13,803 nt of DNA from Desulfuromusa sp. (GTDB lineage: Bacteria; Desulfobacterota; Desulfuromonadia; Desulfuromonadales; Geopsychrobacteraceae): contig JAGLDI010000074.1 of assembly GCA_023145655.1 (NCBI GenBank), positions 1 to 13,803 of the forward strand. Direction: 5' to 3'. Positions 12,788 to 13,803 of the stretch are shown piece after piece. Below the pieces are notes generated by a model. The model saw only the letters and a list, made by a program, of their open reading frames with translations, searched no databases and had not been told where the DNA came from. Within the stretch, counting starts at the first letter, position 1; each line of letters begins with the position of its first letter. The position numbers and the translations under genes are program-made.

Positions 12788-13540
12788 TCAGTTTGAGCGG
12801 CTTAAAAAGCTTAATACTCGTGGATCATCTGAATGTTTCAATAATTCTTTTGGCGAACCTGTGGCAATAATGGTTTTCTCATTGGGATCCAGAAAAATAG
12901 AATTGTCACCAACAGTAAAAATACTTTCCAATTCATGACTGACAATGACAATTGTAGAGTCAAGACTATCACGTAATTCCAGGATCAGATCATCAAGTAA
13001 TCGTGAACTGACTGGATCAAGTCCGGCAGATGGCTCATCAAAAAAGAGTATTTTAGGATCTAGAGCCAGCGCTCTGGCAAATCCGGCCCGCTTTCGCATC
13101 CCTCCGCTGATTTCTGACGGGTAATAGTCTTCAAACCCACCTAGACCGACTAATGATAATTTATATGCGATCACTTCTTTAATCTGTTTGTGAGTGAGAT
13201 TTGAATATTCGGTTAAGGGGAGGGCAATATTTTCTCCCAAAGTCATTGAACTCCAGAGGGCACCGCCCTGATAGAGCACTCCATTGTGACTGATAAGCTG
13301 ATTGCGTTCCTCGGTTGATGATTGCCACAGGTTAACTCCAGTAATAAAAACATCTCCAGATTTGGGTTGCATCAAACCGATCAAGTGGCGTAACAGGGTG
13401 CTTTTTCCGCAACCACTCCCTCCCATGATGATAAAGATCTCGCCTCTTTTTACGGAAAAGTTCAAATTTTCCTGAATGATTGTTTCATCATAAGCCATCG
13501 TCAGCTTACGAACTTCCAGGTGGGGAATTTGTTGCATCAT
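12788..13540 (-). CDS. mlaF: MlaF-type ABC transporter ATP-binding protein
   Basis: A 250-aa cytoplasmic ATPase powering the MlaE permease for phospholipid transport. All nucleotide-binding motifs are intact: Walker A GGSGCGKST (40-48), Q-loop LYQGGALW with Q91, signature SGGMRKRAGFARAL from S145, Walker B ILFFDEP with D168 and E169, and switch H202 in VSHELES. The SGGM(R/K)KR signature and GGALWSSMTLGENIALPL are characteristic of the MlaF branch. The ATG at 13540 overlaps the mlaE stop as TGATG; a second ATG three bases on (13537) has a better spacing of 7 nt to the GGGG ribosome-binding site at 13545-13548, so the protein may be one residue shorter. Confidence 0.93.
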   Translation of the reverse strand: MMQQIPHLEVRKLTMAYDETIIQENLNFSVKRGEIFIIMGGSGCGKSTLLRHLIGLMQPKSGDVFITGVNLWQSSTEERNQLISHNGVLYQGGALWSSMTLGENIALPLTEYSNLTHKQIKEVIAYKLSLVGLGGFEDYYPSEISGGMRKRAGFARALALDPKILFFDEPSAGLDPVSSRLLDDLILELRDSLDSTIVIVSHELESIFTVGDNSIFLDPNEKTIIATGSPKELLKHSDDPRVLSFLSRSN

Positions 13541-13803
13541 CAGACCCCTATTAACTGGCAGATTACAGTGATAACCGCATCAGCAACGATGATCAGTACA
13601 ATTGATGTAACAACAGCGCTAGTTGTGGCAAAGCCAACGGATGATGCACTGCGGCCACATTGTAAACCACGAAAACAACCCGCAGTCGCAACCAGAATAC
13701 CAAAGATGCCAGCTTTTACAATCCCGACAATAAAATGTATGAGGGGTACAAAGTCTTGGATTTGTTGAAAATATTGGTAAAAAGAGATGTCCAGAGTGGT
13801 TGC
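13540..13803 (-). CDS. mlaE: MlaE-type ABC transporter permease, C-terminal part (5' beyond window)
   Basis: The minus strand is open in one frame from the window edge to a TGA at 13542-13540, giving the last 87 residues of a permease. The visible part contains FIVGIVKAGIFGILVATAGC, RGLQCGRSASSVGFATTSA and a final hydrophobic helix VVTSIVLIIVADAVITVI. These correspond to the conserved C-terminal region of MlaE (K-x-x-x-FG, GC-x-x-G, VG-x-ATT-x-AVV, AD motifs). It forms the inner-membrane channel for phospholipid movement, together with MlaF and MlaD encoded just downstream. Its start and promoter lie outside the window. Confidence 0.88.
   Translation of the reverse strand, partial: ATTLDISFYQYFQQIQDFVPLIHFIVGIVKAGIFGILVATAGCFRGLQCGRSASSVGFATTSAVVTSIVLIIVADAVITVICQLIGV

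Noticed and set aside
13520..13768. 82-codon plus-strand frame at the right edge
   Set aside because: It is antisense to the well-matched MlaE C-terminus, which is open to the window edge and couples to mlaF.

Overview
The window looks like chromosomal DNA from an anaerobic, Gram-negative bacterium, most likely of the Desulfuromonadota (Desulfuromonas/Pelobacter/Geobacter-like). This is an inference from moderate GC content by eye, a small PxxKW cysteine-rich protein, an OFA-family transporter, a CbiK-type (anaerobic-pathway) relic, and an outer-membrane lipid-transport (Mla/MCE) operon. No tRNA, rRNA, CRISPR array, insertion sequence or phage gene was seen.

Layout. Bases 1-310 hold the 3' end of a cation transporter with a RCK/TrkA-C domain, and a bidirectional terminator. 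On the minus strand follow a 94-aa PxxKW cysteine-rich protein and an OFA-type MFS transporter. The transporter is divergent from a small YkgJ-type cysteine-cluster protein on the plus strand, with candidate promoters that share one -35 element. Bases 2366-2840 carry no credible protein gene. They hold a class-I-like cobalamin riboswitch followed by an intrinsic terminator.

Bases 2841-9343 are a tightly packed late cobalamin-assembly operon: cobU, cobT, cobS, a cobD-cbiP fusion, cbiB and cobO. Most junctions overlap by 4 nt, so translation is probably coupled. The set covers corrinoid adenosylation (CobO), cobyric acid formation (CbiP half), (R)-1-amino-2-propanol phosphate supply (CobD half), its attachment (CbiB), activation of cobinamide (CobU), activation of the lower-ligand base (CobT) and final joining (CobS). 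Corrin-ring genes, cbiA and a terminal phosphatase are absent here. Immediately behind cobO lies a damaged C-terminal remnant of cbiK (cobaltochelatase), which suggests that the locus once extended into the early pathway or received a piece of it.

Bases 9651-11072 encode a phosphoglucomutase/phosphomannomutase-family enzyme on the plus strand, closed by a terminator. From the right edge leftwards (minus strand) runs an mlaE(partial)-mlaF-mlaD-lipoprotein operon for phospholipid transport across the envelope. It converges on the phosphohexomutase gene at about 11.1 kb.

The most noteworthy items are the in-frame CobD-CbiP fusion, the cbiK relic, and the riboswitch/terminator controlling the operon. 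No wholly unknown multi-gene system was recognised.
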